Shown: one piece after another, positions 36,047-45,765 of the stretch
How positions within the stretch are numbered: the stretch's first letter is position 1
Layout of the letters: each line of letters opens with the position of its first letter
The notes under the pieces: model-generated
Databases searched by the model: none
Told to the model about the DNA's origin: nothing
The model's input: the letters and a program-made list of their open reading frames with translations, nothing else
NCBI GenBank assembly: GCA_964441755.1
Contig: CAYTVG010000017.1
Coordinates: 1 to 64,000 of the forward strand
Direction: 5' to 3'
DNA from: JAUMBM01 sp964441755
Lineage (GTDB): Bacteria; Bacteroidota; Bacteroidia; Chitinophagales; Saprospiraceae
Length of the DNA: 64,000 bases
Translations under genes and position numbers: made by a program

Positions 36047-37801
36047 TCAGGAAGATATTGTCCCCCCCTTTTTATTATTAGCAACGTAATCCTGTCGGTA
36101 GGCCATTTGATAATCACGTGGCGTGAGGCCGGTAAAATACTTAAATGCCCGATAGTAAGAAGTGACGGAATTGAAGCCGGCGAGAATATGTATATCCTCC
36201 AATGAAGACTCTCCGCCCATATTGGACCTGTCCTCTATCAGTCGTTTGGCCTCATTGACCCTGTATCGGTTAATTATTTGCTTAAAATTATCCTCAGCAT
36301 TTTGGCTAATCGCCTGGTAGAGATATTTGCGGTTGGTACCCAGTAGGGTGATCAACAACTTTTGATTCAACTCCGGATTGAGGTACAGCTTTTGGTCCTC
36401 AATAATGCGCAACATTTGCTCGTAGAGATCGCGCCTGTCTTCAGAAAAGGTCTCTACCTCTCCCTCAAAATCATGATCAGTACCTGCCAAATCTACACGG
36501 TCTATCTGCTCCGGCGAAACCATATTCAGTTTATTCTTCTCTGATGCGATGATACTCTCCATAATTTTTTCCTTGCGGAACAACCTGCGCTGGTATTTTT
36601 TCCGGAGTCCACCGAAAAGCACAATACCAGCAATTGCAGATAGTAGCAACAAAATGATGAGTACCATGACCCGCTGCTTTCGCCGGCTGCTCAGCAGTTG
36701 CAGCCGTTGGTTTTCGATCTTCAAATTTTTCTCTTTGAGCAAGAACACCTTCTCCTGTTCCCGGATGGCATCCGTGTGCGATTGGGTCTGTATTTCATCA
36801 TCCACCCGCTGAAAAGACTCAAAATACTCCAGCGCCTTGGCATAATCACCTACCCCTTTGTATGCCTGATACAGCAACCGATCAATAGAAGCCTCAAAAA
36901 TAGGAATGCGATTTTGGCCGACACGTTTGCGAGCTTCCAGGCCATAAGTAATTGCCTGCCGGTAATTTTGGGCCGCAATTTCATCTGCCATCAGCATATT
37001 ATAGCCATTGGACAACAACACCTGATGATCCATTTTGCCGGCCATTTCGATAGATAACAAGAGATGGTATTTTGCCTGCCCCGCCTCCTTTTTTAGCCTG
37101 TAATAATTTGAAAACAGTGCATGTACCAAGGCAATTGCTAAAGTATCCTCTACCTGGTGTGCATGCAGCATTGCACTTTGCAGATAGATCTGTGAACTAT
37201 CGAGTTTGGTCATGGACAAATACGCCATCGCTATTCCCATCTCATCACTCACCAAGTTGTAAGTAACCGGAGGCTTCACAGATATGGAATACGCCTTAAA
37301 GTAATACTGAATAGCTTCTTCACTTTTGGAGGAAGAGAGCAGTATGCCCCCTAAATTCCTGTATATCCTACTCATCAAGAGCTTATTACCAACTCTTTCA
37401 GGGTACTCCTGCGCCTTTCTCAGATAAGTCACTGCAGAATCCAGGTGATTTTGCACCATAAACATCTCTGCCTGCACCAACCGGCTGCAGGTTATGACTA
37501 CGCTATCTTTTGCCTTAGCAGTATTGTCTACAACCTTGGAGCAGTATTGGGCAGCTGTTTCAAAATCCCCAAGTCGGCGATAGGCTTCACAAAGATTGTT
37601 GTAATAATCTAAAACCTGATCTGCAGACCGCCTAGGTGCACCGGGCTGTAATTGCTGCTCAGCATGTTTTACGGCCAGGCGCAATTTTCCTTGCAGCATA
37701 TAGGCGTGCAACAGACTGTCCAGCGACTGTCCGCACACGCTCCCCCAGATTAGTGACAATACTGTCACCAGTATGATATTACGCCCTTTATACACACGCA
37801 T
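36047..37801 (-). CDS. TPR-transmembrane-AraC regulator
   Basis: About 584 residues, closely parallel along its whole length to the protein at 29774-31513. Signal peptide (NIILVTVLSLIWGSVCGQ), TPR-like repeats, transmembrane helix (VMVLIILLLLSAIAGIVLF), then an AraC-type DNA-binding domain (LLITLLGTNRKYLYQAISQN, LAGFNSVTSYYRAFKYFTGL). The ATG at 37801 is preferred to a TTG ten codons upstream because it starts directly before the signal. The shared motifs LGTNR.YLYQAISQ and YRAFKYFTGLTPR point to gene duplication. The ligand is unknown. Confidence 0.82.
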   Translation of the reverse strand: MRVYKGRNIILVTVLSLIWGSVCGQSLDSLLHAYMLQGKLRLAVKHAEQQLQPGAPRRSADQVLDYYNNLCEAYRRLGDFETAAQYCSKVVDNTAKAKDSVVITCSRLVQAEMFMVQNHLDSAVTYLRKAQEYPERVGNKLLMSRIYRNLGGILLSSSKSEEAIQYYFKAYSISVKPPVTYNLVSDEMGIAMAYLSMTKLDSSQIYLQSAMLHAHQVEDTLAIALVHALFSNYYRLKKEAGQAKYHLLLSIEMAGKMDHQVLLSNGYNMLMADEIAAQNYRQAITYGLEARKRVGQNRIPIFEASIDRLLYQAYKGVGDYAKALEYFESFQRVDDEIQTQSHTDAIREQEKVFLLKEKNLKIENQRLQLLSSRRKQRVMVLIILLLLSAIAGIVLFGGLRKKYQRRLFRKEKIMESIIASEKNKLNMVSPEQIDRVDLAGTDHDFEGEVETFSEDRRDLYEQMLRIIEDQKLYLNPELNQKLLITLLGTNRKYLYQAISQNAEDNFKQIINRYRVNEAKRLIEDRSNMGGESSLEDIHILAGFNSVTSYYRAFKYFTGLTPRDYQMAYRQDYVANNKKGGTISS

Positions 37802-37872
37802 CAGACTATGCTTTTGATTGAGTTTCTCCAAGGAATAGCTACTGCTTCCAATGTTCCCCCGGATCCCACGTA

Positions 37873-37880
37873 CAAAAGTA
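37873..37880 (-). promoter_or_regulatory. Candidate -7 element of the second TPR/AraC paralogue
   Basis: Minus-strand TACTTTTG matches TAnnTTTG, 71 bases before the ATG at 37801; no convincing -33 element. Confidence 0.4.
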
Positions 37881-37971
37881 GCATCTATTCACTATACCCA
37901 TAGTGAACATTATTCCCAAAATGAGGATACGCAGCATATGCTTTTTATATCTTTGATTAAAAATCTATCCG

Positions 37972-38169
37972 ATGGTTCTCCGCATAGCCGGTCTGGTTTT
38001 GGGTATTAGCGGCACGCTGTTGCTGGCCTGCCATGCCTACTATTACCTCAGTGGTCAAGCGTCGCCCCTGCACAAGTGGCTTGGCCTGCTCATATTAATG
38101 ACCATAATGGGCAGCAGTCTTTTGCGCATGGCGCGGCGGCGATCAGAAAATCAGCAGCGCAGCAGCTAA
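37972..38169 (+). CDS. Small two-helix membrane protein
   Basis: A 65-residue frame with two hydrophobic helices (RIAGLVLGISGTLLLACHAY and WLGLLILMTIMGSSLLRMA) and a basic, polar tail. The gap it fills, the hydrophobic periodicity and the charged loop ends make it plausible as a real inner-membrane peptide, but I recognise no family and no homology test was possible. Confidence 0.4.
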   Translation: MVLRIAGLVLGISGTLLLACHAYYYLSGQASPLHKWLGLLILMTIMGSSLLRMARRRSENQQRSS

Positions 38170-38198
38170 GAGGGAGATAGCAGCTTTTGCATTGCAAC

Positions 38199-39221
38199 CT
38201 ACCGCAAATATTTTTGCAAAAAAGCCGCCAGCTCCGGCCAGTCGGGGCTGGTAAATTTGGCAGCAGGCAGCCTTGCGAAGCAAGGTACTCCGACAGACTC
38301 AGCGCGCCGCAGCAGCGCCTGTCCGTGGCGATAGTGATGGAAAAGAGCATCCTGATCCCTTGGTATACCTCTGGCGGGCAGCGGATTGTCAATCCAAAGC
38401 GGCGGATCATCTGCAGAGAGCATGGCCAGCATATCAACCTGCTCGCGGTAGCGCGCTACTGCAGGCGCTTTCAGCAACACAGGCAGCCTGCTGCCGTAAA
38501 AAGCAGCGATGCGGTCGGCACCGACCAGCGCAAATAAGTGTTTGGTTTTGAATCTTTCTCTCCTGAAGACATCATTCCAGTCGAGCAGATCGTAAGTTGC
38601 CTGAGTAGCAAACAGGGCGATAGCGCTGACGCGGGTGGACTCATGCGCAACAGGATCTGCCGAAGCTTCATCTTTCATATCCGCCTGCAGGCCAATCCAG
38701 AGCGAGGTTCCGGCACCTGCAGAAGTCCCGTACAGCGCCACCCTTTCCTTGTCTATATTGAAAAAAGCTGCGTTGTGCCGGATATACTGCAGGCAGCGGC
38801 GGGCATCGTTCAGCGACTTGAGCACCCCCGCCGTATCGCCCACCGCCAGCAGGCGATAATTGACCGATGCAAAAGCGATGCCCTCAGAAAGCAGCGCATT
38901 GATCAGTGCCACCCCCGACTCCTGCCCGTAAAGTTCCGACTTGTCGCCGCCCTCAAAGCCTCCGCCATGGATGAATAAGACCAGCGGCAGCGGTTGGGAC
39001 GAATTAGGCACAAACAGATCGAAGGACTGCAGCTGATCGCTGCCATAGGACATATTGCCGAAAAAACTCACCGACAGTTCGGGTCGCAAAGCAATAGGTG
39101 GTCGTGCCTGAGACGTCAGCCGCTGCTGCCCCGGCAGCAGTCCGACTGTCAGCAGCAGCCCCGTCAGCAGCAGGCATTTTTTTGACACCAAACCACACAA
39201 CACATTGTAGTTCTTACACAT
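38199..39221 (-). CDS. Exported alpha/beta hydrolase (carboxylesterase type)
   Basis: A 340-residue protein with an N-terminal signal or anchor (CLLLTGLLLTVGLLPGQQ). The oxyanion motif HGGGFEGG and the nucleophile elbow GTSAGAGTSLW are those of the hormone-sensitive lipase/carboxylesterase group. The C-terminal half has a hydrophobic lid-like stretch and a late 'LFHHYRHGQ' that may hold the catalytic histidine. The substrate is unknown. It is followed by no obvious partner; the next gene upstream (DUF1801) ends two bases before its start, so the two may be co-transcribed. Confidence 0.8.
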   Translation of the reverse strand: MCKNYNVLCGLVSKKCLLLTGLLLTVGLLPGQQRLTSQARPPIALRPELSVSFFGNMSYGSDQLQSFDLFVPNSSQPLPLVLFIHGGGFEGGDKSELYGQESGVALINALLSEGIAFASVNYRLLAVGDTAGVLKSLNDARRCLQYIRHNAAFFNIDKERVALYGTSAGAGTSLWIGLQADMKDEASADPVAHESTRVSAIALFATQATYDLLDWNDVFRRERFKTKHLFALVGADRIAAFYGSRLPVLLKAPAVARYREQVDMLAMLSADDPPLWIDNPLPARGIPRDQDALFHHYRHGQALLRRAESVGVPCFARLPAAKFTSPDWPELAAFLQKYLR

Positions 39222-39223
39222 GT

Positions 39224-39586
39224 TTATTTCTTTTTCAAAGTATTTTCTTCGATTCGAAAGCGGATTATGTCCGCTATCAACGCCCAGGGCATAGGCTCCT
39301 TCAGCGGAAACTGCACAGACCCCTTGCCCTGCTTGTAAGCAGCCAGCGCTTCTGTAAAATGACTATGGGCTGAGGGCAGCGCATACAAACCCAGATGATG
39401 CGCATACCCTGCAAAATACACCAACGGCCGCCCGTATAGCTTATAGGCCGGCATGCCGTAAGCCATAGACTCGACCGCCTCCGGCGCCAGTTCCCGGATC
39501 AGTTGCCGAAGCTGCAGCAGCCGAAGCTGCAGTTCGCCCGAGAAACCGTTTATGTACACATCCACCTCAGGATGATCAGCTGACAT
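39224..39586 (-). CDS. DUF1801 (YdhG-like) domain protein
   Basis: A 120-residue cytosolic protein with the family pattern: VDVYINGFSGELQLRLLQLR, ESMAYGMPAYKLYGRPLVYF, and AHHLGLYALPS followed by GKGSVQFPLKEPMP. The biochemical function of this iron-chaperone-like/SRPBCC-adjacent family is unclear. It lies two bases upstream of the hydrolase gene on the same strand, suggesting co-transcription. Confidence 0.8.
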   Translation of the reverse strand: MSADHPEVDVYINGFSGELQLRLLQLRQLIRELAPEAVESMAYGMPAYKLYGRPLVYFAGYAHHLGLYALPSAHSHFTEALAAYKQGKGSVQFPLKEPMPWALIADIIRFRIEENTLKKK

Positions 39587-39708
39587 TCTGTACTTTTTTG
39601 ATTAACCAACAGCACAAATTTGCTACTTATCTGTTAATTTTTGTTTACCCCCACGAAAATATCCCCCAAGCAGCTGATTTACACCTATATTTACAGCAAA
39701 AGCACTTT

Positions 39709-40656
39709 ATGGAAGCAACTGCTATCATTGCCCGTAATGTCCTCTCTGCGCTGGGCAGCCTGCTTTTTCTCACTGCCCTCCTCTTCACCCGCTGCGACCG
39801 CAGCCCGGCCTCTTTGCAAGCCGACTACGCACCGCCCCCTTCGGCCTTCCTCGACCTCATGGGTATGCAGGTGCACTACCGCGATCAGGGCAAGACCACC
39901 GACAGCCTACCTTTGGTCCTCCTCCACGGCACCGGCGCCAGTCTGCACACCTTCGACGCCTGGGTCGAAGACCTGCAGCGCGACCGCCGCATACTTCGTA
40001 TGGACCTGCCCGCTTTCGGGCTTACCGGCCCCTTCCCCGACGGCGACTACAGCATTGACCACTACCTGCGCTTTGTCGACAGTTTTTTGCTGGCCACCGG
40101 CGTTGAGCGCTGTATACTGGGCGGTAACTCCCTGGGCGGCAACATCGCCTGGCGCTACGCCGCCCGCTATCCCGACAAAGTGGCCCGGCTGGTGCTGATA
40201 GACCCTGCCGGTTACCCGCTCCAATCGGAGAATGTCCCCCTCGCCTTCACCCTGGCCCGCACCCCCCTCATCAAAGAGCTCGTTCCCTTCCTCAGTCCCC
40301 GCTTCATCATTGCCGCCAGCGTAGAGAACGTATACGCCGATCCCGCCAAAGTGACCGACGCACTGATTGACCGCTACTACGAACTCAGCCTGCGCGAAGG
40401 CAACCGCCGTGCTTTTGTCGACCGCCTCAACGCGCAGTCCGACGCCCAGCCCACTGAGCAGCTCAGGTCGATCCGGCAGCCGACCCTCATCCTGTGGGGG
40501 CAGGAAGACCGGCTCATCCCCGTCGCCTATGCCCGCCGCTTCGCCGAAGACCTGCCCAACGATCAGGTCCACATACTGCCCGGCAGTGGCCATGTGCCCA
40601 TGGAAGAAAGCCCCGCAGAGAGTCTGCTGCCGCTACGGGCTTTTTTGGAAAAATGA
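39709..40656 (+). CDS. Alpha/beta hydrolase, membrane-anchored or lipoprotein
   Basis: About 315 residues. The ATG at 39709 gives a hydrophobic N-terminus (VLSALGSLLFLTALLFTRC), possibly a lipobox ending at the cysteine. The hydrolase core has LLHGTGAS (oxyanion), GGNSLGGNIAWR (nucleophile serine), WGQEDRLIP (acid) and GSGHVPMEE (histidine), a complete catalytic triad in the usual order. It is similar to epoxide-hydrolase or haloperoxidase-like enzymes; the substrate is not deducible. An upstream ATG at 39598 would add a 37-residue extension without family character. Confidence 0.8.
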   Translation: MEATAIIARNVLSALGSLLFLTALLFTRCDRSPASLQADYAPPPSAFLDLMGMQVHYRDQGKTTDSLPLVLLHGTGASLHTFDAWVEDLQRDRRILRMDLPAFGLTGPFPDGDYSIDHYLRFVDSFLLATGVERCILGGNSLGGNIAWRYAARYPDKVARLVLIDPAGYPLQSENVPLAFTLARTPLIKELVPFLSPRFIIAASVENVYADPAKVTDALIDRYYELSLREGNRRAFVDRLNAQSDAQPTEQLRSIRQPTLILWGQEDRLIPVAYARRFAEDLPNDQVHILPGSGHVPMEESPAESLLPLRAFLEK

Positions 40657-40983
40657 GCCTGTCGCTGCTGCGCAGGCTTGCGGGGGGATTTTTGAAAAAA
40701 CATCCCCAGCCCCTGATGCCCCGGGGGATATTTCTTGTAAAAAACATCCCCCGGAATTTTTTCGGGCTGCGGTGCAGCCCACAGCCCCAAAGAAAGGACT
40801 ACACAAACGCAATTCAAATACAAGAATGCCCCTCAATACATACCTATTGGTAGCATACCCTCTCTGGTAGTAAATACATAAGACGGCAATTACATGGAAT
40901 CTTGCAGGCAATCCCTTACCTTGCGAGCCAATCAAGTCCGCGCTGCAGGCACGCAGCGGGATAACTATCTAAACGCAGACAAC
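40657..40983. repeat. Hairpin-rich intergenic region
   Basis: 327 bases without a gene. Several consecutive inverted repeats are present: AGCCTG/CAGGCT near 40655-40680, two GGGGAT...ATCCCC-type stems (about 40683-40755) separated by A/T-rich loops, and a perfect GGGCTGC-GGT-GCAGCCC at 40764-40780. No U-tract or protein is seen; the likely function is a termination or mRNA-end structure for the hydrolase gene. Confidence 0.55.
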
Positions 40984-42660
40984 ATGCAAAAAAATTCTTC
41001 TTTGACAGCCACGCTGGGCTGCCTGCTCGCTCTGCTCCTAAGCTACCCCACGAGCAGCTATGCGCAATGGACCGATGACACAGCGCAGAATACCCTCCTC
41101 GCCAATCGGACGGCGCCCGACCTCAAAATACTGCCAGGGCCCGACGGCAGCACCTACATGGCTTTCTGGAACGAGCGGCCGGCACCGCAAAACTATGAGC
41201 TTCGCCTGCAGAAAGTAGACTCAGCCGGCATCGTGCAATGGGGGCAGGACGGCATGCTGATCGACGCGAGCACGCCCATGAGCACCTTTCTCGTCACCTG
41301 GGATATGAAGGCCGACCGCGCCGGCAACCTCTATATAGGCATCACCGGTACCGGCAGCGGCAACCCTGCCGTGGTGCACAAAATCACTCCCCAGGCAACG
41401 CAGCCCTGGGGACCTGCCGGAATAACCGTCGGCAGCGGCTACGACCTCAAGCTGCTGCCCCTGTCCAACGGAGAGCTGGTCGTCAGCTACCTGCCGGGCA
41501 GTCAGGCACACCTCCGCAAACTCACGGCCGACGGCCAGCAGGCCTGGGCCGATCCCCTCATCATAACACCCGTCGGCAACGGCCGCACCCTGGGCGGCGA
41601 ACTCGTTGAAATCTCCGGTAATCGCTTCGAGCTCATCTTCTATGTGCAGCCCAGCTTTTCGCCCTACGGACCTGCCTACGCGCAGTGCTACAACTTTGAC
41701 GCGCAGCCACAATGGCCCGCGCCGCTACCCCTGTCGCAGGGCCGCAGCCTGCGCACCAACGCCCGCTATGCCGTCTGCCAGTCGGCCGATACCACCTATT
41801 TTGGCTTTTCGGCCTCGCAGGGACTCAACATCCAGTCCTACCTCCAGCGCATCAATCCCGACGGCAGCACCCCCTGGGGCAATACCGGCCTGGATTTTGC
41901 CAACCAGTCGACCCTCTACGAGCGCGATGTCCGCATTGCCATCGAACAAGGCAGCCCCTACCTGTGGGCCGTCGCAGAAATGACCAGCAGCAGCCAGAAC
42001 AGTCTGGGTGAGTGGGTGCAAAAAGTTGAACTCAGCAGCGGCCAGCGCCTGCTGGGCCCTGACGGACGCGAGGTTTTTGCGGTCACCTCCGACCGTGCGC
42101 ACAAAGGAGAGCTGTGCGTTGTCGACGACCGCCCTGCTTTCCTCATCACCGACGGCATCGGCAATGGCACCAATCCGCTGCCCCTGCTGCTGGTTGCCCT
42201 CGACTCCGTCGGTCAGCTCGACCCGGCGACAGGCCTGCTGCCGGTGGCCACCAACCCGCAAGGCATCAAAGACCGTATGCAGTTGCGCGACATCACGGCC
42301 GACGGCTACGCGATTGCCGTCTGGACAGAAAACCGCGGCAGCGGCTCCCTGCCCTATGCCCAGCGCATCCGGCTGGTCGACCAGGTGTCGGCCGTCGGCT
42401 CTCCCCTGCCGGCAGCAACGCTGCACGCCTGGCCGGTGCCCAGCCGCGGCGAAGTATTTGTGCGCCTGCCCGACAGGGCGCGGGCGCCCGTGCAGCTGCG
42501 ACTGCTGGACGCAGCCGGCAGGCCGCTGCTGCAGCAATCAGGCCTTTTCCCCGATGCCGACCAGCAGCTTTCGCTCGATCTGCGGGGCCTGCCGCAGGGC
42601 GTATATTTCCTGCTGGTAGAAGGTGTAGGCTACTGCCGGGTGGTTTTGCTCAATGACTAA
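40984..42660 (+). CDS. Secreted protein with T9SS type A sorting domain
   Basis: About 558 residues. The start at 40984 gives MQKNSSLTATLGCLLALLLS, a good signal peptide. A large beta-rich region follows with repeated 'WG..G' elements (VDSAGIVQWGQDGMLID, INPDGSTPWGNTGLDF), typical of propeller-like surface proteins. The C-terminus carries the sorting signal (AWPVPSRGEVFVRLPD ... GLPQGVYFLLVEG). It is predicted to be exported by T9SS. No catalytic motif is recognised. Confidence 0.8.
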   Translation: MQKNSSLTATLGCLLALLLSYPTSSYAQWTDDTAQNTLLANRTAPDLKILPGPDGSTYMAFWNERPAPQNYELRLQKVDSAGIVQWGQDGMLIDASTPMSTFLVTWDMKADRAGNLYIGITGTGSGNPAVVHKITPQATQPWGPAGITVGSGYDLKLLPLSNGELVVSYLPGSQAHLRKLTADGQQAWADPLIITPVGNGRTLGGELVEISGNRFELIFYVQPSFSPYGPAYAQCYNFDAQPQWPAPLPLSQGRSLRTNARYAVCQSADTTYFGFSASQGLNIQSYLQRINPDGSTPWGNTGLDFANQSTLYERDVRIAIEQGSPYLWAVAEMTSSSQNSLGEWVQKVELSSGQRLLGPDGREVFAVTSDRAHKGELCVVDDRPAFLITDGIGNGTNPLPLLLVALDSVGQLDPATGLLPVATNPQGIKDRMQLRDITADGYAIAVWTENRGSGSLPYAQRIRLVDQVSAVGSPLPAATLHAWPVPSRGEVFVRLPDRARAPVQLRLLDAAGRPLLQQSGLFPDADQQLSLDLRGLPQGVYFLLVEGVGYCRVVLLND

Positions 42661-42671
42661 GCAGTATCGAA

Positions 42672-42708
42672 TTTTCATTGCTTTGGGCGCTGCCCAAAGC
42701 AATGAAAA
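42672..42708. terminator. Perfect hairpin after the T9SS gene
   Basis: 17-bp perfect stem (arms 42672-42688 and 42692-42708, loop GCT) that begins 12 bases after the stop codon. The stem starts with TTTT and ends with AAAA, so it could terminate in both directions. Confidence 0.65.
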
Positions 42709-43019
42709 CACCTGCATCAATTAACCCCACTGGCTTTTCCGGACAATACACGGCGGCGGCTGACGCCCCCTTCCTCTCCATTTACATCTTCCGGAAGCCC
42801 ATTTGTATGTTTATATGCACATTCTGTAAACTAATTAGCCGGCAATTTATTAACTTTATAGCGCCGAAATGGCCACAGCGCGCACCGCTGCCGCTGTGCT
42901 GCGGCAATTTTTATTTGGTAAAAGCAGCCAAAGCGGCCTGAGAGCCTGCGGGCGGCTTTTTCTGTAAAAAACCTGCCCTGCAGGGGCGGACCATAACCGT
43001 TCATACATACGAGAATACC
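42709..43019. other. Intergenic region upstream of the molybdenum hydroxylase genes
   Basis: 311 bases with no supported frame. It holds a GC-rich, imperfect hairpin followed by TTTTT near 42930-42962 and, just before the start, a weakly A-rich stretch. I see no clean Bacteroidota promoter. Confidence 0.4.
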
Positions 43020-43478
43020 ATGGCAACTTTCAATCTAAACATCAACGGAAAGCAACAACAGGTAGACGTTGACCCCGCGACGCCCATGCTGTGGGTGTTG
43101 CGCGACCAGCTAGGCCTGGTGGGCACTAAGTACGGCTGCGGTGTCGCCATGTGCGGTGCCTGCACCATCCACCTGGGCGGTGTTGCTGTGCGCGCCTGCC
43201 AGCTGCCCGTGTCGCAGGTGGGCCGGCAGCCCATCACGACCATCGAAGGACTGTCGGAGCAGGGTGACCACCCGGTGCAGCAGGCGTGGCTCGAGCACGA
43301 CGTGCCGCAGTGCGGCTATTGTCAGGCGGGGCAGATCATGAATGCGGCGGCTTTGCTCGAAGCCAATCCGAGCCCTACGGACGAGGAGATAGAAGCTGCC
43401 ATGAACGGCAACCTCTGTCGCTGCGGCACTTACACCCGCATCAAAGCTGCCATCAAAACGGCGGCAGCCCATCGGTAA
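43020..43478 (+). CDS. 2Fe-2S subunit of a molybdenum hydroxylase (isoquinoline 1-oxidoreductase alpha type)
   Basis: A 152-residue ferredoxin-like protein with both iron-sulfur motifs: the N-terminal CGVAMCGACTIHLGG ... C cluster and the C-terminal CGYCQAGQIM ... CRCGTYTRI cluster. Such subunits pass electrons from the Moco site in xanthine-oxidase-family enzymes. The large subunit follows 33 bases downstream. The FAD subunit found in classical xanthine dehydrogenase is absent, matching the two-subunit IorAB pattern. Confidence 0.92.
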   Translation: MATFNLNINGKQQQVDVDPATPMLWVLRDQLGLVGTKYGCGVAMCGACTIHLGGVAVRACQLPVSQVGRQPITTIEGLSEQGDHPVQQAWLEHDVPQCGYCQAGQIMNAAALLEANPSPTDEEIEAAMNGNLCRCGTYTRIKAAIKTAAAHR

Positions 43479-43511
43479 CAGCCTTTTGTTTTACCAAGCA
43501 ATCCAAACAAC

Positions 43512-45764
43512 ATGACAATCGTAAAGACAACATACGGGCGGCGTTCTTTTTTGAAAACCATGACCATGGCCGGCGGCGGCATGATGCTGGGCTTCAGCTG
43601 GCTGGCTTCCTGCCAGTCCAAGCCCGAAGAGGTGCTCAGCATGCCTAAGGAGTGGTTTGACATCAACGGCTTCCTCAAGATTGGCGAAAACGGCGTGGTC
43701 ACCATCATGTCGCCCAATCCGGAAATCGGGCAGAATGTGAAGACTTCCATGCCCATGATCGTGGCGGAAGAGCTGGATGTAGACTGGAAAGACGTAATCG
43801 TTGAGCAGGCGCCGCTCAACACGGCTGTTTTTACCCGCCAGCTGGCGGGCGGCAGCCAGTCTATCCGCCAGGGATGGGAAGGCCTGCGCATGGCAGGCGC
43901 CGGCGCCCGCCACATGCTGTGTGCGGCAGCTGCCCAGGCCTGGCAGGTGCCCGTGGAAGAGGTGACGACAGAAGCCGGCCGTTTGTACCACAAGCCTAGC
44001 GGCAAGTCAGCAAGCTATGGGGAGATGGCTTCAGCAGCAGCCCTGCTGGAGGCGCCTAAGGAGGTACAGCTCAAAGAGATTGAAGATTTCAAAATCATCG
44101 GCACCTCCCGTAAAAATGTCGACGGCCGGAAGATCGTCACGGGCCAGCCGCTGTTTGGGCTCGACTACCAGCGCGAGGGTATGCTCATTGCCATGGTCAC
44201 CCATGCGCCCGCCTTCGGCCTGCGGCTCAAGTCGGTCGACGACAGCGCCGCCCGCGCTATGCCGGGCGTGCGGGATGTATTTACCATCAACACCTACGAC
44301 AACGACTTCGGGCGCGCCTTTACCGACACCACCGCTTTCACGGAGCTGGTGGTCGTGGTGGGCAACAGCACCTGGGAGGTGATGCAGGCCAAGAAAGCGC
44401 TCCGCATTGAGTGGGAGCCTTTTGAAGAATATGAAATCACTTTTGCCAATGCGCAGGGTGAAAAGACTGCTAAAAAAGTGCCGGCGGGGCTGGAAAATAC
44501 AGCCACCCATTTTTCCAAAATGGCGGAGCTGGGAAGCCAGGCGGCCAGGGTGGTGCGGCGCGACGGCGACCCGGAGGCCGCCTTCCGGCGGGCAGCGCAG
44601 GTGCTGGAGCGCAGCTACTCAGCACCCTTCCTGGCGCACAGTCCGCTCGAGCCTATGAACTTTTTTGCCCATGTGACGGCCGACAAGGCCGAGCTGGTGG
44701 GGCCGATACAGACGCCCGAGTTTATGGAAAAAAGCGTGGCGGCCCGGCTGGGCCTGCCGCTGGAAAAGATAGATATACAGATGACGCGGCAGGGCGGCGG
44801 CTTCGGGCGGCGGCTTTATGGCCACTTCGTGATGGAGGCGGCGGTGATTTCTCAAAAAATGAACGCCCCTATCAAGCTGGTTTACAGTCGGGAAGATGAC
44901 ATGACCTACGGCATCTACCGCCCGGCCTACCACGCTACCTACCGCGCTGCTTTTGACGAAAACAAAAATCTCATTGGCTTCCATGTGCGGGCCGGCGGGG
45001 TGCCAGAGAGTCCGCTGGCGGCCAACCGCTTTCCGGCGGGGGCCGTGGACAACTACCTGGCGGAGGACTGGTCGATTGAGTCCAACATCACCGTGGGGGC
45101 TTTCCGGGCACCGCGCTCCAACTTCATTGCGGGCGCTGAGCAGGCTTTCCTCGATGAGGTGGCTGAGCACATGGGCAAGGACCCGATCGAGCTGCGGCTC
45201 GAGCTGCTGGAGCGTGTGCAGACCAAGCCGGTAGGCGCTGAAAATGATTACGATGCAGCCCGCTATGCGGGCGTGCTGAAGCTGGTGCGCGACAAGTCTG
45301 GCTGGGCGAAGCCGCCGGCTAAGGTGCACCGGGGCGTGGCGGCTTATTTTTGCCACAATACCTATGTCGCGCAGGTGATGGACATGACGATCGACAATGG
45401 CAAGCCTGTGATTGACAAGGTGTACTGTGCGGTGGACTGCGGACTGGTGGTCAACCCCATTGCTGCTGCCAACTTGTCGGAAGGGGGTGTGGTCGATGGT
45501 ATCGGGCATGCCATGTACAGTGCCATCACGTTTAAGGAAGGGGTGCCGGAACAGACCAACTTCGACAAATACCGCCTCATACGGCACAGCGAAGCGCCCA
45601 AGGCCATTGAGGTGCATTTTGTCGACAGTAAGGAAAATCCTACCGGTCTGGGCGAGCCCCTCAATCCGCCGGTCATAGGTGCGCTCGCCAATGCGCTGTA
45701 CCGGGCTACCGGCAAGCGTTTCTACCACCAGCCATTTTTTGGTGAGAAGCAGTTGCCGGGCTAG
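43512..45764 (+). CDS. Molybdopterin-binding subunit, xanthine oxidase family (IorB-like)
   Basis: A 750-residue protein with a Tat signal (GRRSFLKTMTMAGGGMM) and possible lipobox (SWLASC), so the folded enzyme is probably exported. Moco-binding segments include QLAGGSQSIRQGWEGLRMAG, RQGGGFGRRLYGHF, GAFRAPRSNF and VVNPIAAANLSEGGVVDGIG, followed by the late ENPTGLGEPLNPPV, the glutamate region of the active site. The substrate (an N-heteroaromatic or aldehyde) cannot be told from sequence. It forms an operon with the 2Fe-2S subunit; XdhC lies after three hairpins. Confidence 0.9.
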   Translation: MTIVKTTYGRRSFLKTMTMAGGGMMLGFSWLASCQSKPEEVLSMPKEWFDINGFLKIGENGVVTIMSPNPEIGQNVKTSMPMIVAEELDVDWKDVIVEQAPLNTAVFTRQLAGGSQSIRQGWEGLRMAGAGARHMLCAAAAQAWQVPVEEVTTEAGRLYHKPSGKSASYGEMASAAALLEAPKEVQLKEIEDFKIIGTSRKNVDGRKIVTGQPLFGLDYQREGMLIAMVTHAPAFGLRLKSVDDSAARAMPGVRDVFTINTYDNDFGRAFTDTTAFTELVVVVGNSTWEVMQAKKALRIEWEPFEEYEITFANAQGEKTAKKVPAGLENTATHFSKMAELGSQAARVVRRDGDPEAAFRRAAQVLERSYSAPFLAHSPLEPMNFFAHVTADKAELVGPIQTPEFMEKSVAARLGLPLEKIDIQMTRQGGGFGRRLYGHFVMEAAVISQKMNAPIKLVYSREDDMTYGIYRPAYHATYRAAFDENKNLIGFHVRAGGVPESPLAANRFPAGAVDNYLAEDWSIESNITVGAFRAPRSNFIAGAEQAFLDEVAEHMGKDPIELRLELLERVQTKPVGAENDYDAARYAGVLKLVRDKSGWAKPPAKVHRGVAAYFCHNTYVAQVMDMTIDNGKPVIDKVYCAVDCGLVVNPIAAANLSEGGVVDGIGHAMYSAITFKEGVPEQTNFDKYRLIRHSEAPKAIEVHFVDSKENPTGLGEPLNPPVIGALANALYRATGKRFYHQPFFGEKQLPG

Positions 45765-45765
45765 T

